Shown here: positions 8,811 through 17,235 of the stretch, one piece after another
How the letters are laid out: the number at the start of each line of letters is the position of its first letter
Position numbering within the stretch: position 1 is the first letter of the stretch
NCBI RefSeq assembly: GCF_008017535.1
Contig: NZ_VRUA01000011.1
Span: forward strand, 1 to 64,000
DNA from: Ottowia flava
GTDB taxonomy: Bacteria > Pseudomonadota > Gammaproteobacteria > Burkholderiales > Burkholderiaceae_C
Direction of reading: 5' to 3'
DNA: 64,000 nucleotides
Position numbers and translations under genes: made by a program
The notes under the pieces: model-generated
Seen by the model: the letters and a program-made list of their open reading frames with translations, nothing else
Told to the model about the DNA's origin: nothing
The model's database searches: none

Positions 8811-8875
8811 TGCTATGTTTTACCTAGCTGCTTGCGCAGATCCATGTAGGGCTACAGCCTCATTTGTCTTGAAAG
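8811..8875 (-). repeat. Dispersed repeat copy 3
   Basis: Inverted relative to copy 1: TGCTATGTTTTACCTAGCTG, then CTTGCGCAGATCCATGTAGG and GCTACAGCCTCATTTG. It lies between the DUF72 start and the GST stop, so it overlaps the DUF72 promoter region. Confidence 0.75.
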
Positions 8876-8893
8876 CTGCGCGGCGCCCACGCG

Positions 8894-9598
8894 TCAGGGT
8901 GCTGGCGGGATCTGCAGCCCGCGCTCGACCGCCGGGCGCGCCACGAAGGCGCCGAGCACGCGGTCGACCTCGGTGAAGCGGTCGTACTCGACCAGATCGC
9001 GGGCGCCGTAAAAGCCGATCAGGTTGCGCACCCAGGGGAAGATGGCGATGTCGGCGATGGAGTAGTCGTCACCCATCATCCAGCGCCGGCCCTTCAGGTG
9101 GCCGTCCAGCACGCCGAGCAGGCGCTGGCTTTCGGCGACGTAGCGGCCCAGCGGACGCTTGTCCTCGTAGTCCTTGCCGGCGAACTTGTGGAAGAAGCCG
9201 ATCTGACCAAACATGGGGCCGATGCCGCCCATCTGGAACATCACCCATTGCAGGGTCTCGTAGCGGCGCGCCGGGTCGGCGGGCATCAGCTGGCCGGTCT
9301 TGTCGGCCAAATAGACCAGGATGGCGCCCGATTCGAACAGCGCCAGCGGCTGACCGCCGGGGCCGTTGGGGTCGAGGATGGCGGGGATCTTGTTGTTCGG
9401 GTTGAGCGACAGGAACGCCGGCGACAGCTGGTCCTGCGTGTCGAAGCTGACCCGGTGCGCTTCATACGGCAAGCCGGTCTCTTCCAACATGATCGACACC
9501 TTCACGCCGTTGGGCGTGGGCAACGAATACAGCTGCAGCCGGTCGGGGTGCTGCGCGGGCCATTTCTGGGTGATGGGGAAATCGTTCAATGCGGTCAT
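8894..9598 (-). CDS. Glutathione S-transferase (YghU/YfcG-like)
   Basis: A 234-residue thioredoxin-fold GST with an N-terminal domain (LQLYSLPTPNGVKVSIMLEE, NPNNKIPAILDP, ALFESGAILVYLADK) and a helical C-terminal domain (MGDDYSIADIAIFPWVRN). The TPNG..K segment and the ESGAI motif are typical of the Nu-class YghU/YfcG enzymes, which act as disulfide-bond reductases or peroxidases with two glutathiones. ATG 9598 (MTALNDFPITQKWP) was preferred over the frame start at 9676 because homologous sequence begins there. It is divergent from the M20 peptidase gene. Confidence 0.85.
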   Translation of the reverse strand: MTALNDFPITQKWPAQHPDRLQLYSLPTPNGVKVSIMLEETGLPYEAHRVSFDTQDQLSPAFLSLNPNNKIPAILDPNGPGGQPLALFESGAILVYLADKTGQLMPADPARRYETLQWVMFQMGGIGPMFGQIGFFHKFAGKDYEDKRPLGRYVAESQRLLGVLDGHLKGRRWMMGDDYSIADIAIFPWVRNLIGFYGARDLVEYDRFTEVDRVLGAFVARPAVERGLQIPPAP

Positions 9599-9770
9599 GC
9601 GGCGCAATATATCGGCGGGAGTTTCCTGCGTCGACAGCACGGTTTCTCGGACAGCGTCGCCCTCAATCGTCATCATTGAGTAAAACTATCGGCCGTCCGT
9701 ATCGACTGACGTGTCCCGCCGGTACAGTTGCTGTAACTTAAGTTTTATGCCGTTCGACGGCCCCACTGCC

Positions 9771-11243
9771 ATGAACGCTCCGCTCCACCGAGAAATGTCT
9801 GCACCGCTGCTGAAGGCTGCAGATGCCCAGCAGCAGATCGATGCCCAATGGGATAGCGACATCCTGGGGCAGTTGACAGACTACATTGCCATCCCGGCCA
9901 AGTCGCCCACCTTCGACGCCGACTGGCAGCAGCACGGCTTCATCGACACCGTGGTGCGCAACGCCGCGCAATGGGTCGAAGCGCAGAAAGTGCCGGGCCT
10001 CACGCTGGAAGTGGTGCGCATCGGTGAGCGCACGCCGGTGATCTTCTTCGAGATCGAAGGCACCAAGCCCAGCGCCACGCAGACCGTGGTGATGTACGGG
10101 CACCTGGACAAGCAGCCTGAATTCAACGGCTGGCGCAACGACCTCGGCCCCTGGACGCCCAAGTACGAAGACGGCAAGCTGTACGGCCGCGGCGGCGCGG
10201 ACGATGGCTACGCGGTGTACGCTGCCATCGCCGCGGTTCGGGCGCTCAAAAGCCAGAACGTGCCGCACCCGCGCATCGTCGGCCTGATCGAAACCAGCGA
10301 GGAAAGCGGCTCGCCCGACCTGCTGCCCTACATCGACGCCCTGCGCCCGCGCCTCGGCGACGTCGGCTTGGTGGTGTGCCTGGATTCGGGCGCCGGCAAC
10401 TACGACCAGCTGTGGCTGACCACCAGCCTGCGCGGCATGGCTGCCGGCACGCTGAAGGTGGAGGTGCTGACCGAAGGCGTGCACTCGGGCGACGCGTCTG
10501 GCCTGGTGCCCAGCAGCTTCCGGATCCTGCGCCACGTGCTCGACCGGCTGGAAGATTCAGCCACCGGCCGCCTGCTGCCAGCCAGCTTCCATTGCACCAT
10601 CCCCGACGAGCGCGTCGAGCAGGCCAAGGCGACCGCCGCCATCCTGGGCGAAGACCTGTTCAAGCGCTTTCCCTGGGTGCATTACGACTGCGGCGGCAAA
10701 GAACAAAGCGTGCTGCCCATGACCAGCAACCCGGTCGACGCGCTGCTGGCGCGCACCTGGCACCCCACGCTCAGCGTGACCGGGGCCGAAGGTTTTCCAG
10801 CCCTGCAGGACGCGGGCAACGTGCTGCGGCCCTACACCGCGTTCAAGCTCAGCCTGCGGCTGCCGCCGCTGGTCGACGCGGCACGCGCCGTGCAGGAGTT
10901 GAAGGCGCTGCTGGAAGACAACGCGCCCTACCAGGCGCGCGTGACCTTCGACAGCCAGGGCGGGTCCACGGGCTGGAACGCGCCTGGCTCGGCTGACTGG
11001 TTTGCGCAGGCACTCGACGTGGCATCGCAAGGGCACTTCGGCGCGCCCTGCGGGTACATCGGCCAGGGCGGCACGATTCCGCTGATGAGCCAGCTGAGCG
11101 AAGGCTTTCCCACGGCACAGATGATGGTCTGCGGGGTGCTTGGCCCCCGCAGCAACGCGCACGGGCCCAACGAATTCCTGCACGTGCCCTATGCGAAACG
11201 CCTGACTGCGGCGGTCGCTGAAGTGATCGCCCGCATGCCTTGA
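9771..11243 (+). CDS. M20 family metallopeptidase
   Basis: A 490-residue di-zinc peptidase. The metal and catalytic motifs are in order: MYGHLDKQPEF (His, catalytic Asp), GRGGADDGYAVY (bridging Asp), ETSEESGSPD (general base Glu, then Asp) and the late GPNEFLHVPY (His). A peptidase dimerisation domain lies between roughly residues 220 and 380. The family cleaves dipeptides or N-acyl amino acids, and this length fits the dipeptidase/ArgE-DapE-like group. Starts at 9711 and 9747 are also in frame; ATG 9771 begins the conserved-looking part. The last bases overlap the TTG start of the next gene (TTGA), so the two are translationally coupled. Confidence 0.87.
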   Translation: MNAPLHREMSAPLLKAADAQQQIDAQWDSDILGQLTDYIAIPAKSPTFDADWQQHGFIDTVVRNAAQWVEAQKVPGLTLEVVRIGERTPVIFFEIEGTKPSATQTVVMYGHLDKQPEFNGWRNDLGPWTPKYEDGKLYGRGGADDGYAVYAAIAAVRALKSQNVPHPRIVGLIETSEESGSPDLLPYIDALRPRLGDVGLVVCLDSGAGNYDQLWLTTSLRGMAAGTLKVEVLTEGVHSGDASGLVPSSFRILRHVLDRLEDSATGRLLPASFHCTIPDERVEQAKATAAILGEDLFKRFPWVHYDCGGKEQSVLPMTSNPVDALLARTWHPTLSVTGAEGFPALQDAGNVLRPYTAFKLSLRLPPLVDAARAVQELKALLEDNAPYQARVTFDSQGGSTGWNAPGSADWFAQALDVASQGHFGAPCGYIGQGGTIPLMSQLSEGFPTAQMMVCGVLGPRSNAHGPNEFLHVPYAKRLTAAVAEVIARMP

Positions 11244-12118
11244 GCTCCGACGTGACGCCCACGCTGCCCGGCAGCGCGCTGGACGACACGCTCGCACTCC
11301 ATGACTGGCCCCTGTCGATCGGCTGGCCGATCCGCGGACAGGTGCTGATGCTGCATGGCCTGGGCGAGCACATCGGCCACTACACCGATCTGGCGGACAG
11401 CCTGAACCAGTGGGGCTTCGCCGTGCGTGGCTACGACCACTACGGCCACGGCGAGTCCAGCGGCCAGCGGGGGGAATTGCCGCAGGATGACCGGCTAATT
11501 CAGGACCTGGCGGCGGTGATCGACGACACGCGCGCGCGCATGGACGACCGCCTGCCGCTGATCCTGTTCGGCCACTGCCTTGGCGGCCTGGTTGCTGCGC
11601 GCCTGGTATCTCAGAAGCTTCGACGTATTGACGGGCTGGTGCTGTCTTCACCACCGCTCAGGGCCGGTTTAGGTTTCGCCCAGCGCGCGCTGGTGCGGTC
11701 GTTGAATGCCATCGTGCCGCAATGGCCGCTCGGCATCGGCGTGCCTCCCGAGATGCTGACGCACGACGTGACGATGGCGCAAGCGTTCCGACTGGACGCG
11801 CTTCAGCACGACCGCATGAGCGCCCGCCTGGCGCACTTCCTCGTCAGCGCCGGGCCTGCCGTGCTGGCCCGCGCGCCGCGCTGGAAGGTGCCCACGCTGC
11901 TGCTGTACGCGGGGCAGGACAAGCTGGTCGACCCGGCTGGCAGCCGCCAGTTTGCGCAGACCGCGCCGCCGGAGGTGGTCACCTCGCACGGCTTCCCGAT
12001 GCACTTCCACGCGCTGTTCCACGAGCTGCAGCGCCAGCCGGTGTACGACATGCTGCAACAGTGGCTGTGGTCGCGCTACCCTGCCATGGCGCTCGAATGG
12101 TCGGGCGCGCCGGCCTGA
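11240..12118 (+). CDS. Monoacylglycerol-lipase-like alpha/beta hydrolase with Cys at the nucleophile position
   Basis: A 292-residue member of the lysophospholipase/monoglyceride lipase branch: MLHGLGEHIGHYTDLADSLN oxyanion region, YDHYGHGESSG and YAGQDKLVDP for the acid, and the late HALFHE histidine. The nucleophile elbow reads FGHCLGG, with Cys113 where the family has Ser. A Cys nucleophile is known in dienelactone hydrolases but is unusual in this branch, so activity may be altered. It starts with TTG at 11240 inside the stop of the M20 peptidase gene; a GTG at 11252 is an alternative. The coupled pair may process one amide or ester substrate. Confidence 0.82.
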   Translation: MSSDVTPTLPGSALDDTLALHDWPLSIGWPIRGQVLMLHGLGEHIGHYTDLADSLNQWGFAVRGYDHYGHGESSGQRGELPQDDRLIQDLAAVIDDTRARMDDRLPLILFGHCLGGLVAARLVSQKLRRIDGLVLSSPPLRAGLGFAQRALVRSLNAIVPQWPLGIGVPPEMLTHDVTMAQAFRLDALQHDRMSARLAHFLVSAGPAVLARAPRWKVPTLLLYAGQDKLVDPAGSRQFAQTAPPEVVTSHGFPMHFHALFHELQRQPVYDMLQQWLWSRYPAMALEWSGAPA

Positions 12119-12123
12119 GTTAA

Positions 12124-12188
12124 CTTCAAGTGAAAACGGCCGTCAGCCCTTTTCCAGACTGCGCGGACAGCTCCTGAATTGATATCAA
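12124..12188 (+). repeat. Dispersed repeat copy 4
   Basis: ACTTCAAGTGAAAACGGCCG, TCAGCCCTTTTCCAGA, TGCGCGGACAGCTCC and TGATATCAAA blocks. It lies between convergent genes and overlaps the last codon of the MFS gene at 12185. Confidence 0.7.
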
Positions 12189-13363
12189 ACACTGGCAACA
12201 GGGGCGCGCCGCGAACGCATACCCAGCCACAGCAGGGCCAGCGCGACAACGCCCATCACCGGCAGCGAACCCAGGTTCAACCAAGTCCAGCCCTGCGTCG
12301 TGACCAGCGCGCCGCTGGCGAACGAGGTGAAGGCCATGGTCGCGAAAACACAGAAGTTGATGGCGGCCTGCGCACGGTCCTTCTCCTCGGGCCGGTAAGC
12401 CGTCAGCGCCAGCGTCGTGCTGCCGGTGAAGAGGAAGTTCCAGCCCACGCCGAGCAGGAACAGCGCCGCCAGGAACTGGTGCAGGTCGACGCCCGACAGC
12501 GCAATCGCCACGCACAGCGCGTTCAGCACCACGCCCGCACCCATGACGGGCAGCGTGCCGAAGCGCTTGATCAGATGGCCAGTGAAGAAGCCCGGCGCAA
12601 ACATGCCTATCACGTGCCACTGCAGCACCGTGGCGGTGTCACCGAACTCGAAGCCGCAGACCTGCATGGCCAGCGGCGTGGCGGCCATCAAAAGATTCAT
12701 CACGCCATAACCCAGTGCGGCGCCCAGCGCCGCCACGATGAACACCGGCTGCCGCATGATTTCGCCCAAGGGCCGACCGGCCTCGGCACCAGCTTTTTTT
12801 GGCGGCGCGGGCGGAAACTCCACCTGCGTCATCACGCCCATGGCGATCACGGCGATCACCGCCAGCGCGAGGTAGGCACCGACGAAGGGCGTGGGCAGCA
12901 ACGCGCGCGTCCATGACGCCAGGTTGGGGCCGATGATGGCGCCAAGCAAGCCGCCGGCCATGACGAACGACACCGCCTTTTCGCGCCAGCCGGGTTCCAC
13001 CACTTCGGCGGCGGCAAATCGGTACAACTGGCCGTTGGCACTGTAGTAGCCCGCGATCATGGTCGCCGCCACCAGCAGCCAGAACTGGCGCGACCACGCC
13101 GCAAACGCCGCGAGCAGCGCCGAAAAAAGCGCCACCAGCAGACCGATCTGGAACGAGCCTCGGCGTCCGAAGCGCGTCTGCGTGCGCGCCACCAGCGGCG
13201 TGGACAGCGCGCCGCCCACCACGTAGCCCATCACCGGCAGTGTAGCCATCCAGCCGTAGGGCGCCAGCTGCAGCCCGACCAGCCCGTTGATGGCGATGAA
13301 GGTGACGTTGTTGGTCAGGAAAAGGCCCTGACACAAAGTCAGCAGCAGCAGATGGCGATTCAT
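12185..13363 (-). CDS. MFS transporter
   Basis: A 392-residue integral membrane protein with about twelve hydrophobic segments in two halves, typical of the major facilitator superfamily. The loop between helices 2 and 3 carries RTQTRFGRRGSFQIG, a form of the MFS signature. The second half begins after a soluble linker rich in Ala, Pro and Lys (PPAPPKKAGAEAG). It resembles the YbfB/RhtC-unrelated uncharacterised MFS group found in Burkholderiales; the substrate cannot be assigned. It stands alone between a repeat copy and rsmE on the same strand. Confidence 0.82.
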   Translation of the reverse strand: MNRHLLLLTLCQGLFLTNNVTFIAINGLVGLQLAPYGWMATLPVMGYVVGGALSTPLVARTQTRFGRRGSFQIGLLVALFSALLAAFAAWSRQFWLLVAATMIAGYYSANGQLYRFAAAEVVEPGWREKAVSFVMAGGLLGAIIGPNLASWTRALLPTPFVGAYLALAVIAVIAMGVMTQVEFPPAPPKKAGAEAGRPLGEIMRQPVFIVAALGAALGYGVMNLLMAATPLAMQVCGFEFGDTATVLQWHVIGMFAPGFFTGHLIKRFGTLPVMGAGVVLNALCVAIALSGVDLHQFLAALFLLGVGWNFLFTGSTTLALTAYRPEEKDRAQAAINFCVFATMAFTSFASGALVTTQGWTWLNLGSLPVMGVVALALLWLGMRSRRAPVASV

Positions 13364-13388
13364 GCGCGGGGCCCGAATGGAAGTGGAA

Positions 13389-14108
13389 TCAACCCTGGCT
13401 CAGCAGCACGGCGAGCGCAGCCAGGGGGGCGGTTTCGGCGCGCAGCACGCGCGGACCGAGGTGGACGGGCACAAAGCCGCTGGCACGCGCAGCGGCTTCT
13501 TCGGTCGGACTGAAGCCGCCTTCCGGGCCCGAAAGCAGCGTGACCGCTTCGTCGTCTGCCAGCTTTGAGGCGAGCGCGTGCAGGCGCGGCGCCGAAGCGT
13601 CAAGCGAGAGCAGCCAACGGGTGCCATGGGCAGCGCCAAATAGCTCCTGAAATGTGAGCTGTTCGCGCACGTTCATCAAGCGATTTCGGCCACTTTGCTC
13701 GCCGGCAGCAGCGGCCACGGCCCGCCAGTGCGCGCGCTTTTTCTGCGCGCGTTCGCCGGCCAGCCGCAGCGGGCTGCGCTCGGCCAGCACGGGGGTAAGC
13801 GAGGCCGCGCCCAGCTCGGTGGCCTTCTCGACCAGCCAGTCCATGCGGTCGGACGCCATGACGCCTGTAGCCAGATGCACCGGGCGCACAGCCTCGCGCT
13901 CAATCGCCGAGTGCACGCCCACGCGCACGCGCACCTCGCTGCGCCCCATCGCGGTGATGGTGGCGGTCCACTCACCCCCGGCCCCGTCGAACAGGACGAT
14001 CTCGCCGCCCGGCTGCAGCCGCAACACCTGCACATGGCGAGCAGCTCCGGCGGGCAAGCTCAGTTCGGCCCCGGCCTTGAGCGGTTCGGAAACATGAAAT
14101 CGTGGCAT
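13389..14108 (-). CDS. rsmE: 16S rRNA (uracil-1498-N3)-methyltransferase
   Basis: A 239-residue SPOUT methyltransferase that methylates U1498 of 16S rRNA in the 30S subunit. An N-terminal PUA-like part (MPRFHVSEPLKAG, RHVQVLRLQPGGEIVLFDG) precedes the catalytic SPOUT domain with EKATELGAA, AAGEQSGRN, LLSGPEGGFSPTE and the trefoil-knot segment LGPRVLRAETA. ATG 14108 was chosen because the family starts MPRF. It is divergent from the zinc-ribbon gene at 14174. Confidence 0.95.
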   Translation of the reverse strand: MPRFHVSEPLKAGAELSLPAGAARHVQVLRLQPGGEIVLFDGAGGEWTATITAMGRSEVRVRVGVHSAIEREAVRPVHLATGVMASDRMDWLVEKATELGAASLTPVLAERSPLRLAGERAQKKRAHWRAVAAAAGEQSGRNRLMNVREQLTFQELFGAAHGTRWLLSLDASAPRLHALASKLADDEAVTLLSGPEGGFSPTEEAAARASGFVPVHLGPRVLRAETAPLAALAVLLSQG

Positions 14109-14173
14109 GGCGGCGATGGACGGTAGCAAACGGGCCGGGCAATGGTAAGCGCCCTGCGCTAGCATGCCGCAAC

Positions 14174-14929
14174 ATGCCCGAACGCCTTGCCGCCAACCCG
14201 ACGCCTTGCCCGTCCTGCCGCTCGCCCATGCAGGCGTTCACCGTCCAAAGCCACGTCGGCATGAATCTTGAGCTCGATCTGTGTCACGCGTGCCACGGCA
14301 TCTGGTTCGACGACAACGAAAACCTGCGCATGTCGCCGCAAGGCGTGGTCGACCTGTTTCGCCATCTGCATGAGCACCGCAATGACCCGCACGCGCCGCT
14401 GGCCCAGCGCATGAACTGCCCGCGCTGCCGCCGCACACTGGCGGAAGGGGTTGACGTCGTCAAGAGCGGGCGTTACTTCACGCACCGCTGCCCGGAAAAG
14501 CACGGCCGCTTCACCACCTTCTCGTCCTTCATGATCGAGAAGGGCTTCGTGCGCCAGCTGACCGCACCGGAGATCAGCGATCTGGCCGAGCGGGTGAAGG
14601 TGATCCACTGCACCAGCTGTGGGGCGCCCGTCGATCTGCGGCAGAACCACGCCTGCCCTTACTGCCGCTCAGCCCTTTCGCTGCTCGACCCCACCGCCGT
14701 GGCGCGCGCCCTGAACAGCTACGGCCAAAAGGCACAGCGCACCGAGGAGAGCCCGCGCCCGACCGATCTGGCGGACGCACTGGTCACGATCGAGCGCGAC
14801 CGCGAGCGCGCCAAGCGCGAGGAGCAGAAGGAACGCTGGTCGGGCAACCGGCCAGACCCGACTGCCGAGATCGCGGGTGATCTCTGGTCTGCCGGACTCG
14901 ATCTCGTGTGGCGGGTGCTGACGCGCTAG
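14174..14929 (+). CDS. Zinc-ribbon (zf-TFIIB type) protein
   Basis: A 251-residue soluble protein with three Cys-rich zinc sites. The first is CPSC at residues 13-16 with CHAC at about 37-40 followed by HGIWFD, which is the zf-TFIIB pattern. The second is CPRC with a later HRCPEKHG. The third is CTSCGAPVD with CPYC. The C terminus is a charged helical segment (ERDRERAKREEQKERW). The role of such multi-ribbon proteins is not known; nucleic acid or protein binding is plausible. Two upstream ATGs in frame exist, and 14174 gives the natural MPERLAANPTPCPSC start. Confidence 0.75.
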   Translation: MPERLAANPTPCPSCRSPMQAFTVQSHVGMNLELDLCHACHGIWFDDNENLRMSPQGVVDLFRHLHEHRNDPHAPLAQRMNCPRCRRTLAEGVDVVKSGRYFTHRCPEKHGRFTTFSSFMIEKGFVRQLTAPEISDLAERVKVIHCTSCGAPVDLRQNHACPYCRSALSLLDPTAVARALNSYGQKAQRTEESPRPTDLADALVTIERDRERAKREEQKERWSGNRPDPTAEIAGDLWSAGLDLVWRVLTR

Positions 14930-14944
14930 CCGCCCTGCACCCGG

Positions 14945-15829
14945 TCAGCGGTACGCGACCTCGGTCACCCTACCCCGCCAGAACGGGTAGGTCTTGCCGT
15001 CCGCCATGCGCGAGATGGTGAAGGCCATCGGAATGAGCATGCCGCCATGCGGCTGGTAGTTGTCGCGCAGCACGTGCTCGCCAGAGCCGTGGTAGGGCGT
15101 GTTCAGGTCCCCATCCTCCTCCGCGTGGAAGCTTTCCAGCAGACCGTCCTCGCGAAAGGTGGCGACCAGCGTCGCAGCCAGCCCGCCCGCGGTGACGCGT
15201 GCGCGGGCACGGCGGTCGTCGATCGGCTCCCAGGTGACCGGCCCGCCGGGCAGCAGGGCCACCGGGTACAGCGGGCTTTCCAGCAGCCAGCGCCGCAGGG
15301 AAATCCGGTTCAGCTCGGGGGAGGACATCTCGTCCAACACGGCAAACGCAGACATCACCTTGGCCTTCATCGTCATCTCGCCCTCGGCGTACGCGTCGTA
15401 GGCCCGCGCCCACACCAGGCTGGGAATGACCCAGGTGGTGGCGTCAAAGAGCATCGCGGGCGCGCCGGTGGCGATCACCTGCCGTGCCGTGGTGGGGTTG
15501 AACGCATGGGTCTTGGGCCGGCGGAAGTCACCGGATTCCGTGACCTCGATGCGCGTGTGCGCGACCGGCGCCGGCACCGCAAGGCGCAGGTAGCGTGCGA
15601 CCGGCGGGGGCAACCCGTCCAGCGAGGCCAGCGCAGGTGGCGCCTGCCGGCTGGCCTGCGCGATGACGCGCGCGGCCTCGGCCTGGATCTCGCGGTCGGT
15701 GCGGCTGGCGGCAAAGCTCAGCGCGGCGCCGACCAGCATCAAACCGCCGGCTGCGGCCCATGCCAGGCGCTTGAAGGCGCGAGCGGTACCTCTCGGTTGT
15801 GGGGAAACGGTCATCGGATTCACCTTCAT
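14945..15829 (-). CDS. DUF6544-like exported or membrane-anchored protein
   Basis: A 294-residue protein with one N-terminal hydrophobic segment (about residues 20-45) acting as signal or anchor. The rest matches, by eye, the DUF6544/DUF6920 pattern: LPPPVARYLRLAVP, RIEVTESGDFRRP, YAEGEMTMKAKVMSAFAVLD, LPGGPVTWEPIDDRRARARV and a late PYHGSGEHVLRDNYQPHGGM. No function is known for that family. It is convergent with the zinc-ribbon gene, with only 15 bases between stops. Confidence 0.65.
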   Translation of the reverse strand: MKVNPMTVSPQPRGTARAFKRLAWAAAGGLMLVGAALSFAASRTDREIQAEAARVIAQASRQAPPALASLDGLPPPVARYLRLAVPAPVAHTRIEVTESGDFRRPKTHAFNPTTARQVIATGAPAMLFDATTWVIPSLVWARAYDAYAEGEMTMKAKVMSAFAVLDEMSSPELNRISLRRWLLESPLYPVALLPGGPVTWEPIDDRRARARVTAGGLAATLVATFREDGLLESFHAEEDGDLNTPYHGSGEHVLRDNYQPHGGMLIPMAFTISRMADGKTYPFWRGRVTEVAYR

Positions 15830-16035
15830 GTCAAACGGTCACGGTGCACTGCGGGAGCGCCACCAGGTGGCTGGTGGGCAGTGGCTGGGCGTTGGCCTTG
15901 GCCAGCACGCCCGGCGGTGGTGCGGGCGGCAAGGGCACCCATCCGTGCGGCGCCGCCGCCAGAGCGGCAGACCACCGGACCAGCGCCCACGCACGCCGGA
16001 GCGCACGCCAGCCCAGGCGGCCCACCGGCATGGCC

Positions 16036-16329
16036 TCAGCCGGCATCGCCGCGTTGGGGGCGACGTTGCGGCGCTGCCAGGCGTTCGGTCTTGGCCTGCC
16101 CTGGCTCCAGCACCGCTTGCGTCGGCGCGGGCACTTCACCCGCCAGCGGTCGCTGACTGCGCGCCTTGGCCTGAACCGCGTCGCGCGTTGTCGACGTCGA
16201 TGTTGTGTGCGTCAGCCCCTTTTCCTGGAACAAGGGCATTTCGCCTGCGGCGGGGGTCGCACTCTGGGCCGCTGCGTTGGCGCAGAACACGGCAAGGGCG
16301 ATGGCAGCAGAGGTGGTCGGGATGTGCAT
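16036..16329 (-). CDS. Small exported protein, DUF4148-like
   Basis: A 97-residue protein starting at ATG 16329 behind AAAGGAGCTTGAC. It has a signal peptide (IPTTSAAIALAVFCANAAAQ) and a mature part containing TTRDAVQAKARSQRPLAGEV. That resembles the TRAQVKAE..AGE motif of small Burkholderiales DUF4148 periplasmic proteins. It faces away from the response regulator gene across a 160-base gap, as DUF4148 genes often neighbour two-component systems, so it may be a target of the pair; that is inference. The 206 bases between its stop and the next start downstream hold no convincing gene. Confidence 0.55.
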   Translation of the reverse strand: MHIPTTSAAIALAVFCANAAAQSATPAAGEMPLFQEKGLTHTTSTSTTRDAVQAKARSQRPLAGEVPAPTQAVLEPGQAKTERLAAPQRRPQRGDAG

Positions 16330-16491
16330 GTCAAGCTCCTTTCGCTTGGTGGTTGGCAACGACGCCATTGCACCGGCACCGAGCCAAAAAAAGATGTCCG
16401 ACGCGTGCCTTCCGTGTACCGCTGCGTGTCGGTCAAGCCAGCGGACAAACTGCGATACAAAATGCCGCGGCCACTGCCTACACTGCAGCCC

Positions 16492-17235
16492 ATGGATTCC
16501 CTGGACCACATCGCCGTGGTGGACGACGACCCCACGATCCGCCAGTTGCTGGCAGAACAGCTGGAACGCCAGGGCTTTCGCGTGAGCGCGCTGCCTTCGG
16601 GGCGTGCGCTGCGTGCGGCGCTGGCGCAGTCGCCGGTCGACCTGATCGTGCTCGACGTCATGCTGCCGGGCGAAGACGGCCTGGCGATCCTGCAGTCGTT
16701 GCGCGCCTCGCCACATGCCGCCATCCCCATCGTGCTGCTGACCGCGCTGGGCGACGACGTCGACCGGATCATCGGCCTGGAGATGGGCGCGGACGACTAC
16801 GTCCCCAAGCCGTTCACGCCGCGCGAACTGGTCGCGCGCATTCGCTCGGTGCTGCGCCGTGCGCGCATGCTCCCGCCGGGCCAGGCACCCCAGCGCGCGC
16901 AGCGCTACGCGCGCTTCGGGCAATGGCACCTGGACATCGTCGAGCGACTGCTGCTCGGCGAACGTGGCGTGGCCGTCCCCCTGAACGGCGCCGAGTTCGG
17001 GTTGCTGCGCTTTCTGCTCGACCACCCGCAGCACATCGTCACGCGCGACCAGCTGCTTGTGCACCTGGCCGGGCGCGACGCTGATGCGTTCGACCGCTCG
17101 ATCGATCTGCGCGTGTCGCGCCTGCGCAAACGCCTGGGCGACGACGCCAAGGAGCCGCACTACATCAAGACCGTGCGCAACGAAGGCTACGTGCTGGCCA
17201 AGGAAGTGCACTGGAGCGACGAGGTGGGCCCGTGA
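16492..17235 (+). CDS. OmpR-family response regulator
   Basis: A 247-residue two-component regulator. The receiver domain (residues 1-120) has the acidic pocket VVDDD, phospho-acceptor Asp55 in LIVLDVMLPGEDG, the switch Thr in VLLTALGDD and Lys in YVPKPFTPRELVARI. The C-terminal winged helix (about 140-240) ends in DRSIDLRVSRLRKRLGDD and KTVRNEGYVLA, typical of OmpR/PhoB DNA-binding domains. ATG 16492 is preferred, though 16462 (MPRPLPTLQP) is possible. The stop overlaps the next gene by four bases (GTGA), marking a co-translated sensor-regulator pair. Confidence 0.92.
   Translation: MDSLDHIAVVDDDPTIRQLLAEQLERQGFRVSALPSGRALRAALAQSPVDLIVLDVMLPGEDGLAILQSLRASPHAAIPIVLLTALGDDVDRIIGLEMGADDYVPKPFTPRELVARIRSVLRRARMLPPGQAPQRAQRYARFGQWHLDIVERLLLGERGVAVPLNGAEFGLLRFLLDHPQHIVTRDQLLVHLAGRDADAFDRSIDLRVSRLRKRLGDDAKEPHYIKTVRNEGYVLAKEVHWSDEVGP

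Noticed and set aside
13640-13680. Possible repeat copy inside rsmE (AAATAGCTCCTGAAATGTGAG, then CTGTTCGCGCA)
   Set aside because: Similarity is limited to the core and the encoded part of RsmE has the normal family length, so it is not counted.
15831-16139. 102-codon minus-strand frame partly overlapping the small exported protein gene
   Set aside because: It is Arg/Pro/Ala-rich, lacks a ribosome site and overlaps a better gene in another frame.
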